64,000 bases of DNA from Anaerococcus sp. (GTDB lineage: Bacteria > Bacillota > Clostridia > Tissierellales > Peptoniphilaceae): contig JAUNLG010000004.1 of assembly GCA_030532385.1 (NCBI GenBank), forward strand, positions 62,001 through 126,000. Reading direction: 5' to 3'. The notes under the pieces are model-generated. The model worked only from the letters and a program-made list of their open reading frames with translations, was not told the origin of the DNA and made no database searches. Below, in pieces: positions 16,026 through 24,932 of this stretch. The translations under genes were made by a program, and so were the position numbers. Position 1 is the first letter of the stretch; every line of letters starts with the position of its first letter.

Positions 16026-17172
16026 GTCAGTAACCGAAGGCCATCCTGATAAGGTGTGTGATCAAATATCAGATGCCATCTTAGATGAGTGCCTAAGGCA
16101 AGATAAGGATGCGAGAGTAGCCTGTGAAACAGTAACAACAACAGGCCTAGTCCTTGTAGTAGGTGAGATTTCGACCAAGGCCTATGCACCAATAGAAAAA
16201 ATTGTAAGAGATACTATAAGAGAAATAGGATATGATGATCCAAAGCTTGGATTTGACTATTCAAATGTAGCCGTCCTAACCTCTCTAATTGAGCAATCAC
16301 CTGATATAGCTCAAGGGGTAGATAAGGCTTTAGATTATGATGATAATAAGGATTTATATGATAAGGTTGGGGCAGGAGACCAGGGAATGGTCTTTGGCTA
16401 TGCTGATAATGAATCAGAATCCTACCTACCTTTATCAGTAGTCTATGCCCAAAGATTATCCCAAAGACTATCTTATGTAAGAAGAGAAAAAATCCTACCT
16501 TACCTAAGGCCAGATGGAAAAAGTCAAGTAAGTGTAGAATATGATGATGGAAAACTTATAAGGATAGATTCCATAGTAATATCTGCCCAACATTCAGAAG
16601 AAGTAAGCCTTAGACAAATAAGAAAAGATATAATAAAAGAAGTGATAGATAAGGTAATAGATAAGTCATTGATAGATGAAAACACTAAGATTTATATAAA
16701 CCCAACAGGAAAATTTGTAGTAGGTGGACCTAAGGGAGACAGTGGACTTACAGGAAGAAAGATCATAGTAGATACCTATGGAGGATATTCAAAATCTGGA
16801 GGAGGAGCATTTTCTGGAAAAGATCCAACCAAGGTAGATAGGTCAGCAGCCTACATGGCAAGATATGCGGCTAAAAATATGGTGGCAGCAGGACTTGCAG
16901 ATAAGCTAGAAATAGGCTTATCCTATGCAATAGGAGTAGCCAAACCCCTATCAGTATATGTAGATTCTTTTGGGACAGGTAAGTATGAAGATGAAAGACT
17001 TCTTGAAATAGTAAAGGAAAACTTTGACTTTAGGCCTTTGGCTATAATAGATAAGTTAGACCTTAAAAGACCAATCTATAAAAAAACTGCAGCCTTTGGC
17101 CACTTTGGTAGGGATGATGAATTCTTTACATGGGAGATGCTAGATAAAGTAGAAGATTTGAAAAAATATTAG
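16003..17172 (+). CDS. metK: S-adenosylmethionine synthetase
   Basis: 389 residues. [25 protein letters not shown] is cut here to its key part, the ATP-binding [19 protein letters not shown] and [19 protein letters not shown] are the other signatures. It makes SAM from methionine and ATP. Two adjacent ATGs exist (16000 and 16003); the second sits at a better distance from AGGAG. It overlaps ispF. The SAM it makes would also feed the radical SAM enzyme at 26.5-27.7 kb. Confidence 0.95.
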   Translation: MKKLITSESVTEGHPDKVCDQISDAILDECLRQDKDARVACETVTTTGLVLVVGEISTKAYAPIEKIVRDTIREIGYDDPKLGFDYSNVAVLTSLIEQSPDIAQGVDKALDYDDNKDLYDKVGAGDQGMVFGYADNESESYLPLSVVYAQRLSQRLSYVRREKILPYLRPDGKSQVSVEYDDGKLIRIDSIVISAQHSEEVSLRQIRKDIIKEVIDKVIDKSLIDENTKIYINPTGKFVVGGPKGDSGLTGRKIIVDTYGGYSKSGGGAFSGKDPTKVDRSAAYMARYAAKNMVAAGLADKLEIGLSYAIGVAKPLSVYVDSFGTGKYEDERLLEIVKENFDFRPLAIIDKLDLKRPIYKKTAAFGHFGRDDEFFTWEMLDKVEDLKKY

Positions 17173-17180
17173 GAGAAAAA

Positions 17181-18230
17181 ATGGCAAGATTAAGAAGAGC
17201 TATAGCCATAGATCTTGGAACAGCATCAGTTCTAGTTTATGTTAATAACAAAGGAGTAGTACTAGAAGAACCATCAGTAATAGCAACAGATGTCCTTACA
17301 GGAGAGATCCTTTCTGTAGGAAGTGATGCAAAAAAGTTAATAGGTAGGGCTCCTGGTAATGTAAAGACCACCATGCCAATGCAAGGGGGAGTCATAGCAG
17401 ATTTTAAGGCAACAGAGATGATGCTAAAATACTTTCTAGAAAAGGCAACCAACAAGTCCCTCCTAAAACCTGACCTTCTAATTTGTGTACCATCAAGGTC
17501 TAGTCAAGTTGAAAAAAGAGCAGTCCTTCAAGCAAGCGATAATGCTGGAGGTCATAGGACTTACCTTATAGAAGAACCCTTGGCAGCAGCCCTAGGGGCA
17601 GGAGTAGATATAAGCGATCCTGGTGGAAGCCTTGTGATAGATGTAGGCGGGGGAACCACTGATATTGCAGTAATTGCTAAGGGATTAGTTATAACAAGCA
17701 AGTCCTTAGACCTAGCAGGCCTTGACTTTGATAAGGATATAAAAGACTTTGTAAGAAAAAGATATGGCATCCTAATAGGAGACCAAAAGGCTGAAGAAAT
17801 AAAGATAAAGGCAGGACAATTAGGGTATGAGAAATCCCTAGAAGTAACAGGCAGGTCAATAAGAAATGGCCTTCCTCAAAAAATCTACCTACCTGTAGGA
17901 GAAGTCTATGATAGTATAAAGCCTGACCTAGATAGGATAGTAGGAGGAGTAAAAGAAGTTTTAGAAGTTACACCCCCAGAACTTGCATCAGACATCTATG
18001 ATAGGACAATAATATTAACAGGGGGAGGATCCTTAACCCTAGGCCTAAAAGAAAGGCTAAGTGACAAACTTCAAATTGAAGTATCTCATGCGGAAAATCC
18101 TAGTAGATGTGTTATCCTAGGTACAGCCAAGGCCCTAAATTGGATGGACTCTTTGGATGAAGAGAGAAATGATGCCATAAAGGATAAGCAAAGAGAATTG
18201 GAAATGGATGAAAAATTAAGGAGAAGATAA
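17181..18230 (+). CDS. mreB: MreB/Mbl-family actin-like protein
   Basis: 349 residues with all actin-fold signatures: [13 protein letters not shown] (phosphate 1), [12 protein letters not shown] (phosphate 2), [12 protein letters not shown] (adenosine). The N-terminus MARLRRA is basic, and a charged helical tail of about 25 residues follows the core. MreB filaments organise side-wall peptidoglycan synthesis. mreC and mreD are not adjacent; the gene sits between metK and gpmA instead. Whether the cell is a rod or a coccus cannot be told here. Confidence 0.88.
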   Translation: MARLRRAIAIDLGTASVLVYVNNKGVVLEEPSVIATDVLTGEILSVGSDAKKLIGRAPGNVKTTMPMQGGVIADFKATEMMLKYFLEKATNKSLLKPDLLICVPSRSSQVEKRAVLQASDNAGGHRTYLIEEPLAAALGAGVDISDPGGSLVIDVGGGTTDIAVIAKGLVITSKSLDLAGLDFDKDIKDFVRKRYGILIGDQKAEEIKIKAGQLGYEKSLEVTGRSIRNGLPQKIYLPVGEVYDSIKPDLDRIVGGVKEVLEVTPPELASDIYDRTIILTGGGSLTLGLKERLSDKLQIEVSHAENPSRCVILGTAKALNWMDSLDEERNDAIKDKQRELEMDEKLRRR

Positions 18231-18231
18231 G

Positions 18232-18918
18232 ATGAAAAAATTAGTTCTAGTAAGACATGGACAAAGCGAATGGAACCTAGCCAACAAATTTACAGGCTGG
18301 GTAGATGTAGACCTATCAGAAAAAGGAGAAGAGGAAGCAAAAGAAGCAGGTAGAAAAATAAAAGAAGCAAAGATCAAATTTGACCATGCCCATACCTCTA
18401 TCCTAAAACGTGCAATAAAAACTTGTAACTATGCCCTAGAGTATTCAGACCAAATGTATGTTCCAGTAGAAAAAACCTATAGGCTAAATGAAAGACACTA
18501 CGGTGCCCTTCAAGGACTAAACAAGAAAGAAACTGCTGAAAAATATGGAGATGAACAAGTTCATATTTGGAGAAGATCTTATGATACCCTTCCTCCACTC
18601 CTAGATGATGAAGGCCTTAAGGCTCAAAATGACCTAGATATTTTTAAAAATCTCCCAATAGATGTAATACCAAGGGCAGAAAACCTAAAGGTAACCTTAG
18701 ATAGGGTACTTCCTTACTACTTTGACCAAATAGCTCCTGAGCTTTTAAGAGGAGAAACTGTCCTAGTAGCAGCCCATGGAAATAGTCTAAGGGCACTTGC
18801 AAAACACCTAGAAGGTATTTCTGATGAAGATATAATGGATCTTGAGATTCCAACAGGACAACCTCTAGTTTATGAGCTAGATGATAATCTAAAAGTCCTA
18901 AAAAAATACTACCTATAA
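18232..18918 (+). CDS. gpmA: 2,3-bisphosphoglycerate-dependent phosphoglycerate mutase
   Basis: 228 residues. [19 protein letters not shown] holds the phospho-accepting His; [14 protein letters not shown] and [16 protein letters not shown] hold the other catalytic residues. The length and these motifs fit GpmA, the cofactor-dependent glycolytic mutase, rather than a general phosphatase. It starts one base after the mreB stop and ends the operon. Confidence 0.95.
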   Translation: MKKLVLVRHGQSEWNLANKFTGWVDVDLSEKGEEEAKEAGRKIKEAKIKFDHAHTSILKRAIKTCNYALEYSDQMYVPVEKTYRLNERHYGALQGLNKKETAEKYGDEQVHIWRRSYDTLPPLLDDEGLKAQNDLDIFKNLPIDVIPRAENLKVTLDRVLPYYFDQIAPELLRGETVLVAAHGNSLRALAKHLEGISDEDIMDLEIPTGQPLVYELDDNLKVLKKYYL

Positions 18919-18922
18919 GATC

Positions 18923-18953
18923 AAAAGGGGCCTCTTTACAGGTCCCTTTTAAA
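18923..18953 (+). terminator. Probable terminator of the carD-gpmA operon
   Basis: AAAAGGGGCC / GGTCCCTTTT, one wobble pair, 8-base loop; the T-tract is short. Confidence 0.65.
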
Positions 18954-19024
18954 GTGGTAAAATGAATCTAGAAAAGTGTGCCAGAGTATAGCTATTATAT
19001 TTTATAATTAGATATGGGGGAGAC

Positions 19025-19687
19025 ATGAGGATTGCATCTGTGGAAAATGAAAATGGTGTATCCTCTCTAATTAACTCTCGTTTTGATAAAAGCGAGGTCC
19101 TTGTTGATAAAATAGAGTCGATAGATGATCTTTTGTTTTCTGACCTATCAGTATATGATTTGATCCTGGTAGATATGAGCCATAATAAGTGCTTGCAAGT
19201 TATTTCATTTATCAAGCAAAAAACGAGAATTCCAGTAATCTACCTTACTGAAAGATATAGGGTAAACCCTTATGAAGAAGTAATAGATGATAAGGAATTT
19301 ATAATCCATTCTTATACTAGAGAAGAGTTTGTTAAAGAAGTCTTCCTAAAGGTAGAAGAATTAAGGTCTGCTAATGTGATCAACTTAGGTATATGCTCAT
19401 TAGAAGAAGATAATGGGATCTTTAGAATAGGAAATGATATTTTAGACCTTACTAAAAGTGAGATTGGGATTTGTTCTATTTTAATAAATCATATGGGTCA
19501 AATTTTATCAAAAGAAGAGATAGTTTATGAGATGGAAAAAAGGCAGATGCCTACAACAGAAAGATCTGTAAGAGAATACATCAGAAAGATCAGAGCCCAG
19601 TTTAAGAAGGCTAATATCAATCCTATAAAAACTGTAAGCAAGAAGGGATACATGTGGGTTTTGGAGAAATGTGAAAACGATGTATAA
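19025..19687 (+). CDS. Orphan OmpR-like regulator with atypical receiver domain
   Basis: 220 residues. The N-terminal 110 follow a receiver fold (LILVDMS with Asp50; VIYLTERY), but the usual acidic pair after strand 1 is replaced by ENENG and the conserved Lys near the end appears lost (FIIHSYTREEF). The C-terminal 100 are a normal OmpR winged helix (LTKSEIGICSILINHMGQILSKEEI, RSVREYIRKIRAQF, VSKKGYMWVL). No histidine kinase is adjacent. It may work without phosphorylation. GGGGGAG precedes the ATG. Confidence 0.78.
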   Translation: MRIASVENENGVSSLINSRFDKSEVLVDKIESIDDLLFSDLSVYDLILVDMSHNKCLQVISFIKQKTRIPVIYLTERYRVNPYEEVIDDKEFIIHSYTREEFVKEVFLKVEELRSANVINLGICSLEEDNGIFRIGNDILDLTKSEIGICSILINHMGQILSKEEIVYEMEKRQMPTTERSVREYIRKIRAQFKKANINPIKTVSKKGYMWVLEKCENDV

Positions 19688-19762
19688 AATTCTTGCCTAA
19701 GTATAAATAAGGGGTATGATATAAGTAAATAAAAATATAAACTAAATTTTGATCGATAAGCG

Positions 19763-19873
19763 ATCATCTTCAGGGTGAGGTGAAATTCCTTAACCGGCGG
19801 TAAAGTCCGCGAGTCTTTTGACTGAATTGGTGTAATTCCAATACCGACAGTATAGTCTGGATGAAAGAAGATT
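19763..19873 (+). promoter_or_regulatory. FMN riboswitch (RFN element)
   Basis: The RFN landmarks are in order: ATCTTCAGGGTGAGGTGAAA, TTCCTTAACCGGCGGTAAAG, CCGCGAGTC, GGTGTAATTCC, ACCGACAGTATAGTC, GGATGAAAGAAGA. It binds FMN and controls the following riboflavin transporter gene. Confidence 0.95.
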
Positions 19874-19891
19874 ATAGGAATCTGCTTTTTA

Positions 19892-19916
19892 TTGCCCTGA
19901 TATTGGGCATTTTTTA
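19892..19916 (+). terminator. Regulated terminator of the FMN riboswitch
   Basis: TGCCC / GGGCA hairpin followed by six T, between the aptamer and the ribU ribosome site AAAAGGAGG. FMN binding is expected to favour this hairpin. Confidence 0.75.
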
Positions 19917-19936
19917 TTGCCCTAAAAGGAGGAATT

Positions 19937-20530
19937 ATGAATAGAAGTAAAACATTTAGTTTAAATTCAATTGTCAAGATAGGTATCCTATCAGCCATAG
20001 CTTATGTATTGATGTTTATCCAATTTCCAATACCAATAGCTCCACCCTTTATGAAAATTGACCTAGCCGATGTGCCAGCTCTTATAGGAGGCTTTGTGGC
20101 AGGACCTTGGGTTGGAGTCTTAATCCAACTTATCAAAAATGTCCTAAACCTAACAAAGACAACAACATCAGGTGTTGGTGAGTTATCAAACTTTATAATA
20201 GGTGCAAGCTTTGTATTTGTATCAGCAAGTATCTATAAGAATAAGAAGACTAAGAAAAATGCGTGGTTGGCCCTATTTTTAGGGGTTATTGCAATGACAA
20301 TCATAGCAACCCTATCAAATGCCTTTGTTGTATTTCCAACCTATGCTAAGGTAATGGGAATTGACCTAAATGAATTTGTAAAGATGACTGCGATGACTAA
20401 TGGATTAGTAGATTCATACTTTACCCTAATGATCTTATCAATAGTACCCTTTAATATAGTTAAGGGATTCTTTGCAGCCTTTGTAACAGACCTGATTTAT
20501 AAGAGGGTATCACCTATTTTAAAAAGATAA
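19937..20530 (+). CDS. ribU: ECF transporter S component for riboflavin
   Basis: 197 residues with about six membrane segments. FPIPIAPPFMKIDLADVPAL and GPWVGVLIQLIKNVLNLTKTTTSGVGELSNF (shortened here to LIKNVLNL and GVGELSNF) match RibU. It binds riboflavin and uses a shared ECF energising module encoded elsewhere. The FMN riboswitch upstream supports the substrate. Confidence 0.94.
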   Translation: MNRSKTFSLNSIVKIGILSAIAYVLMFIQFPIPIAPPFMKIDLADVPALIGGFVAGPWVGVLIQLIKNVLNLTKTTTSGVGELSNFIIGASFVFVSASIYKNKKTKKNAWLALFLGVIAMTIIATLSNAFVVFPTYAKVMGIDLNEFVKMTAMTNGLVDSYFTLMILSIVPFNIVKGFFAAFVTDLIYKRVSPILKR

Positions 20531-20539
20531 ATTTAACTT

Positions 20540-20568
20540 AAGCCCAAGTCCCTAGCTTGGGTTTTTTT
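20540..20568 (+). terminator. Terminator of ribU
   Basis: AGCCCAAG / CTTGGGTT with one wobble pair and a 7-base loop, then a run of T. Confidence 0.8.
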
Positions 20569-20610
20569 ATTCCCCTATATTTGGAGTATAATAGGCTAAG
20601 GAGAGAGATT

Positions 20611-21057
20611 ATGATTATAAAAGACTTAGAAGGGCTTAAAAGCTTTGCCCTTAGCTTAAAAAAACTTTTAAAAAAAGGCGATGTTATAAACCTAATTGGT
20701 GGTATGGGAGCAGGTAAGACTACCCTTGTAAACTTTATTGCCAAAGCCTTTGGTATAAGTGATTCTTCATCTCCTACCTTTTCTATAGTAAATGTCTATG
20801 AGGGGGATGAGAAGATATACCACCTAGACCTTTATAGGTTTGATAGCCCAGATGATATACTTGATATAGACTTTGAAGAATACTTTTATCCAGAAGATGC
20901 CCTTACCTTTATAGAATGGGCAGAGCGTACACAAGAGTATTTGCCTGATGGTATGATCAATATAGAATTTGAAAAGATTGATGAAAATAAGAGAAAACTT
21001 ACCATAAGAAGTGATTCTAAAAGAGGAAGAGAGATTAATGAATATTTTAGCAATTGA
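20611..21057 (+). CDS. tsaE: tRNA t6A37 threonylcarbamoyltransferase complex ATPase TsaE
   Basis: 148 residues. Walker A GGMGAGKTTLV near residue 27, then SSPTFSIVNVYEG, YHLDLYRF and TFIEWAER, all typical of TsaE. It cycles ATP for the TsaB-TsaD complex that makes t6A in tRNAs reading ANN codons. The frame is open to 20557, but ATG 20611 follows AAGGAGAGAG and gives the right length. Its 3' end overlaps tsaB by 20 bases. Confidence 0.93.
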   Translation: MIIKDLEGLKSFALSLKKLLKKGDVINLIGGMGAGKTTLVNFIAKAFGISDSSSPTFSIVNVYEGDEKIYHLDLYRFDSPDDILDIDFEEYFYPEDALTFIEWAERTQEYLPDGMINIEFEKIDENKRKLTIRSDSKRGREINEYFSN

Positions 21058-21715
21058 TACTTCTACTATGATTTCAAGCGTCAGCATTTCTGATGGCAAG
21101 GAGATTATAGGAGATTTCAATGTCAACCAACAAAAAACCCATAGTGAATCCTTGGTTCCAATGATTGAAACCCTCCTAAGCCTATTAGGCATGGAAATTT
21201 CAGACATTGATAAATTTGTTATAGCCAAGGGCCCAGGATCTTTTACAGGGCTTAGGATTGGGATGACTATTGCAAAAACCCTTGCTCAAGTTAATAAGAA
21301 AGACCTAATACCGGTAAGTACCCTCCTAGCCCTTGCCAACAATTCATCTTCATCAAGGCTAAAGGCGCCAATGATAGATGCTAGGGGAAATAGGGTCTAT
21401 GGAGCCCTTTATGATAAGGACTTTAATGAGTTGGTTAAAGAAGATTTATATACTATAGATGAATTTTCAGCCTTAGTTAATGAATTTGACCAAGAAGTTG
21501 AGCTTATTGGAACCTTGAATGAAAAGTATAAGGATAGGTTTGATAGGCCAATTAGCCTAAGCCTTAATTTTAATAACTCTATAGGTAGGTCCTTGATAAA
21601 GATAGCCCTAGAGGGAAAGATAGAAAATGAGGACCTTTACCAAATAAAGCCAAATTATCTAAGGGCTAGCCAAGCTGAAAGGGAGTTTCATGATAAGAAA
21701 GATGGAAATAAGTGA
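21038..21715 (+). CDS. tsaB: tRNA t6A37 complex dimerisation subunit TsaB
   Basis: 225 residues. MNILAIDTSTMISSVSIS and KGPGSFTGLRIGMTIAKTLAQ are the family signatures of this inactive ASKHA-fold partner of TsaD. The start at 21038, after AGGAAGAGAG, lies inside the tsaE gene. The 3' end overlaps rimI by 26 bases. The gene order tsaE-tsaB-rimI-tsaD is classic for Firmicutes. Confidence 0.93.
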   Translation: MNILAIDTSTMISSVSISDGKEIIGDFNVNQQKTHSESLVPMIETLLSLLGMEISDIDKFVIAKGPGSFTGLRIGMTIAKTLAQVNKKDLIPVSTLLALANNSSSSRLKAPMIDARGNRVYGALYDKDFNELVKEDLYTIDEFSALVNEFDQEVELIGTLNEKYKDRFDRPISLSLNFNNSIGRSLIKIALEGKIENEDLYQIKPNYLRASQAEREFHDKKDGNK

Positions 21716-22127
21716 TGCAAATAAGGTTTATGATATAGAAAATAAATCTTTTTTTGAACCTTGGAGTAAGAAAAAACTTATCAAAGACCTCACGGGCAAT
21801 TCCTTCCTCCACCACTATGTATATGAAGAAGATTCTATAGTAAAGGGCTTTTATATAGCAAGTCTTGTCTTAGATATGGTAGAGATCTTTACCATAGCAG
21901 TTGATGAAAAGTTTAGGCAAGAGGGTATTGGAAGTTTACTTTTAGAAGACTTGATTTTTAGGAGTAAAAAAAGAGGAGCTAAAGAAATTTGGCTTGAAGT
22001 ATCAACCAAAAATTATAAGGCCATAGGCCTTTATGAGAAATATAAATTTGAGAAGATGGGCATTAGAAAAAACTACTACCACAAGATCGGTGAAGATGCC
22101 TACAATATGAAAAGGACGTTAGTATGA
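21690..22127 (+). CDS. rimI: Ribosomal protein S18-alanine N-acetyltransferase (RimI-type GNAT)
   Basis: 145 residues of GNAT fold. IENKSFFEPWSKKKL is the typical RimI start region, VDEKFRQEGIGSLLLEDLI is the acetyl-CoA loop, and LEVSTKNYKAIGLYEKYKF follows. Its place between tsaB and tsaD supports the RimI assignment over a generic acetyltransferase. It overlaps both neighbours. Confidence 0.88.
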   Translation: MIRKMEISDANKVYDIENKSFFEPWSKKKLIKDLTGNSFLHHYVYEEDSIVKGFYIASLVLDMVEIFTIAVDEKFRQEGIGSLLLEDLIFRSKKRGAKEIWLEVSTKNYKAIGLYEKYKFEKMGIRKNYYHKIGEDAYNMKRTLV

Positions 22128-23134
22128 GTGATTTTTATACTTTAGGAATTGAAACTAGCTGTGATGATAGCTCTGTTGCAATTCTTAAAAATGATAGAGA
22201 AGTTTTAGTAAATCTAATATCATCACAAATAGATATCCATACACTTTTTGGAGGGGTAGTTCCAGAGATTGCTAGTAGAAAGCATATGGAAGCTATAAAC
22301 CCTCTAATAGACCTTGCTCTTAAGGAAGGTAAGCTAGATTATAAGGATATTGATTTGATTTCTGTAACCAAGGGACCAGGGCTAATGGGATCGCTCTTGG
22401 TTGGCATTTCAGCTGCCAAGGGCCTATCCCTTGCCCTAGATAAGCCAATGATTGGCGCCAACCACATGCAAGGGCATATTTGTGCCAACTACCTTGCAAA
22501 TGAAGATCTTAAACCACCCTTTATATCCTTGGTAGTATCTGGAGGCCATACCTACCTTGCCAAGGTAGAATCCTTTACTGACTATGAGGTTGTGGGAAGG
22601 ACCCTGGATGATGCAGTAGGTGAATCCTTTGATAAGGTTGCAAGAAAGATAGGTCTTGGCTATCCTGGAGGTCCAAAGATAGATAAGCTAGCCAAAAAAG
22701 GTAGGGCTGATGCTATTGATTTTCCAAGGGTAATGCTTGATAAAAATTCTTATGATTTTTCATTTTCAGGGCTTAAGACAGCTGTATTAAACTACCACCA
22801 CAACTTAGTCCAAAAGGGAGAAGAAGTAAATAAAGAAGACCTAGCTGCAAGCTTTCAAGAGGCTGTAGTAGATGTTCTTGTTAGAAAATCTATTAGACTA
22901 TTGGAAGAAACAGGCTATGATAAGCTTGCCCTAAGTGGGGGAGTTGCAGCAAACTCAAAACTTAGAGAAAGATTAAAGGAAGAACTTGATAAGAGGGGAC
23001 TAAGGCTTTATTATCCTGACATAAAATTATGTACAGACAATGCAGCCATGGTAGCCCTAGCAGGTTACCTAAACTATAAGAATGGGGAAAGTGACGATAA
23101 GTTTATGAAAGTCTACCCTAACTTGGAACTGTGA
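22124..23134 (+). CDS. tsaD: tRNA t6A37 threonylcarbamoyltransferase TsaD
   Basis: 336 residues. GIETSCDDSSVAIL at the start, ANHMQGHICANYL with the two metal-binding His residues, VSGGHTYLA, and LALSGGVAANSKLR near the C-terminus. It transfers the threonylcarbamoyl group to A37. It overlaps rimI by 4 bases (ATGA). Confidence 0.96.
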   Translation: MSDFYTLGIETSCDDSSVAILKNDREVLVNLISSQIDIHTLFGGVVPEIASRKHMEAINPLIDLALKEGKLDYKDIDLISVTKGPGLMGSLLVGISAAKGLSLALDKPMIGANHMQGHICANYLANEDLKPPFISLVVSGGHTYLAKVESFTDYEVVGRTLDDAVGESFDKVARKIGLGYPGGPKIDKLAKKGRADAIDFPRVMLDKNSYDFSFSGLKTAVLNYHHNLVQKGEEVNKEDLAASFQEAVVDVLVRKSIRLLEETGYDKLALSGGVAANSKLRERLKEELDKRGLRLYYPDIKLCTDNAAMVALAGYLNYKNGESDDKFMKVYPNLEL

Positions 23135-23135
23135 T

Positions 23136-23498
23136 ATGGCAAGGAAGAAAAACAAGAGAACTAGCAGAAATCTTATAAGAAGCTACCACAAGCTAGAGAA
23201 GACCAGTGCCATAATCTGGTTTGTATCTGGCCTAGGTGTCCTTGCCTTTGGCATTTATTTTATAGAAATATTTGAACTAGTCTTTGGGGCCTTTGCCCTA
23301 ATAAATGCCATATCAATTATTAGGAGAAAGTCCTATTCCACTACTACCATTAGAAGGGTTGAGGAAAATAAACTTACCTTTATAATGGTTTTTATTGGAA
23401 TTTATTCTTTGGTAAATCCTATAGGAAACATCCCCCTACTCTTTGATTTATATAAGAGAGATAGGGTATTAAATGGAGGCTTATTAGATGAAGATTAA
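23136..23498 (+). CDS. Small two-to-three-span membrane protein of unknown function
   Basis: 120 residues. A basic N-terminus (MARKKNKRTSRNLIRSY), membrane segments at about 27-45 and 46-62, and a third at about 86-103. I do not recognise a family. It follows tsaD by one base and overlaps the next lipoprotein gene by 11, so it belongs to the same transcript. Confidence 0.6.
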   Translation: MARKKNKRTSRNLIRSYHKLEKTSAIIWFVSGLGVLAFGIYFIEIFELVFGAFALINAISIIRRKSYSTTTIRRVEENKLTFIMVFIGIYSLVNPIGNIPLLFDLYKRDRVLNGGLLDED

Positions 23499-24897
23499 AT
23501 TTAAAAGTCTAGGAATCTTTTTGCTATTAGCCATCCTTCTTTCATCTTGTGTGCCAAGAAGGCTGGATAAGCTAAAGATGAAAAAAGCCAGAGAAGACTT
23601 TGACAAAGAGGGGTTAATCCTTCAGGATGGGTCCTTCTATCCTGACAAAATCACAGAATTTGATGTAGACACCTACCTGAAATGGTATGAAAGCCTAGGA
23701 CAAGCTCCAAAACTTCAGCTAAGTAAGGCCCAAAAACCAAAGGCTTTGACTAAAGAAGAGATGGTAGAAGACTTCAATTACCTATTTAATCAATTAAAAG
23801 AAAACTTCCCTTTTTTTGAAGTCCTAAAGCGAGATAGGAAGATAGATTTTTTGGGAAATTATGATAAGTACTTATCCATGGTTAAGAAAAGTGAAAATGA
23901 TGAGGACTTTATAAAAACGATCTCACTTATCTTAGAAGACTTAAACAACGACCATACAGGCCTTAAGGATAGGGATTATGTCGAGGCTACCCTTGAGTAT
24001 TTTTCCAAAAATTTTACATCCCCATCTATCTATTATGAATTTTTGAACCTAAATAGGCAGGTAGTAAGAAATAGGTATGGGCTAAGTGGGATCCAGTCTC
24101 AAAGAGATACCTTCCCTCTAGATAGAAGAAGGGCTATATTTGAAAAAATTGAAAATCCAAACCTAGAATTTGAGAAGGTAAAGGAAGATATAGGGCTTCT
24201 TAGGATAAAAAAGATGGCCGGCAGTGAAAAATATACTGAAGACCTAAAAGTTCTTAGGGATTTTCTAAAAGATAAGCACCTATATAAGGCCTTAGTAATT
24301 GACATAAGGGGCAACTCTGGAGGAAATACTGAATATTGGAAAGACTTCCTCCTACCTAAGCTTCTAACAAGACCAAAGAAAGTAAGGAATAACCTCTTCT
24401 TTAAGAAATCAAACAAGGCTAAGATGATCTTTGCAGATGATAGGCTAAATGTAGAAGAGATTTCAAATGTAGATATATCCTCCCTAAAGCTAGACCACAG
24501 GGAAGATTTAAAAAACTTCGACCTTTATATGAAAGATACCATATCAGTAAGCCCTGATAGTTCAGATAGCCTTTATGGCTATGAGGGGTCTATTTATCTT
24601 TTAGTAGATGGAGGAGTTTACTCTGCAGCAGAAGGCTTCGCCAATTTTATGAAGCACACAAATTCAGCAACCCTTATAGGAGAAGAAAGTGGGGGAGATG
24701 GGATAACACTAGGTGTAATAAATGCAGTTATGCCAAATTCAGGCCTAGTTTTCACCTATACCAACACCCTAGGCTATGATCCTTTGGGAAAGATAAACTA
24801 CGAAGACCCAACAAGTCCTGACATAGAAAGTAATTCTTATAGGGACTCTATTATGACAATAGAAAAATTAATGGAAAGTAAAACTAGCAGGCCTTAG
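23488..24897 (+). CDS. S41-family (tail-specific protease-like) lipoprotein
   Basis: 469 residues. Lipoprotein signal with lipobox LLSSC (Cys21). The C-terminal third is an S41/C-terminal processing peptidase domain: ALVIDIRGNSGGNTEYW, then DGGVYSAAEGFANFM with the catalytic Ser, and IGEESGGDG. No PDZ domain is evident. It is expected on the outer face of the membrane; the target is unknown. The gene ends in a terminator shared with the convergent ABC exporter. Confidence 0.82.
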   Translation: MKIKFKSLGIFLLLAILLSSCVPRRLDKLKMKKAREDFDKEGLILQDGSFYPDKITEFDVDTYLKWYESLGQAPKLQLSKAQKPKALTKEEMVEDFNYLFNQLKENFPFFEVLKRDRKIDFLGNYDKYLSMVKKSENDEDFIKTISLILEDLNNDHTGLKDRDYVEATLEYFSKNFTSPSIYYEFLNLNRQVVRNRYGLSGIQSQRDTFPLDRRRAIFEKIENPNLEFEKVKEDIGLLRIKKMAGSEKYTEDLKVLRDFLKDKHLYKALVIDIRGNSGGNTEYWKDFLLPKLLTRPKKVRNNLFFKKSNKAKMIFADDRLNVEEISNVDISSLKLDHREDLKNFDLYMKDTISVSPDSSDSLYGYEGSIYLLVDGGVYSAAEGFANFMKHTNSATLIGEESGGDGITLGVINAVMPNSGLVFTYTNTLGYDPLGKINYEDPTSPDIESNSYRDSIMTIEKLMESKTSRP

Positions 24898-24927
24898 ATC
24901 CAAAAAAGCTTAAGCCTGCTAGTTTTT
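24879..24927. terminator. Bidirectional terminator between the S41 lipoprotein and the ABC exporter
   Basis: AAAACTAGCAGGC, overlapping the stop codon of the lipoprotein gene, pairs with GCCTGCTAGTTTT; a T-run follows on the plus strand and a mirrored one serves the minus strand. Confidence 0.75.
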
Positions 24928-24932
24928 TATGG

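Noticed and set aside
15791..16192. 133-codon minus-strand frame across ispF and metK
   Set aside because: Antisense to two well-supported genes with family motifs; no start signal.
24099..24416. 105-codon minus-strand frame within the S41 gene
   Set aside because: Shadow of a clear protease gene; no ribosome site or recognisable motif.
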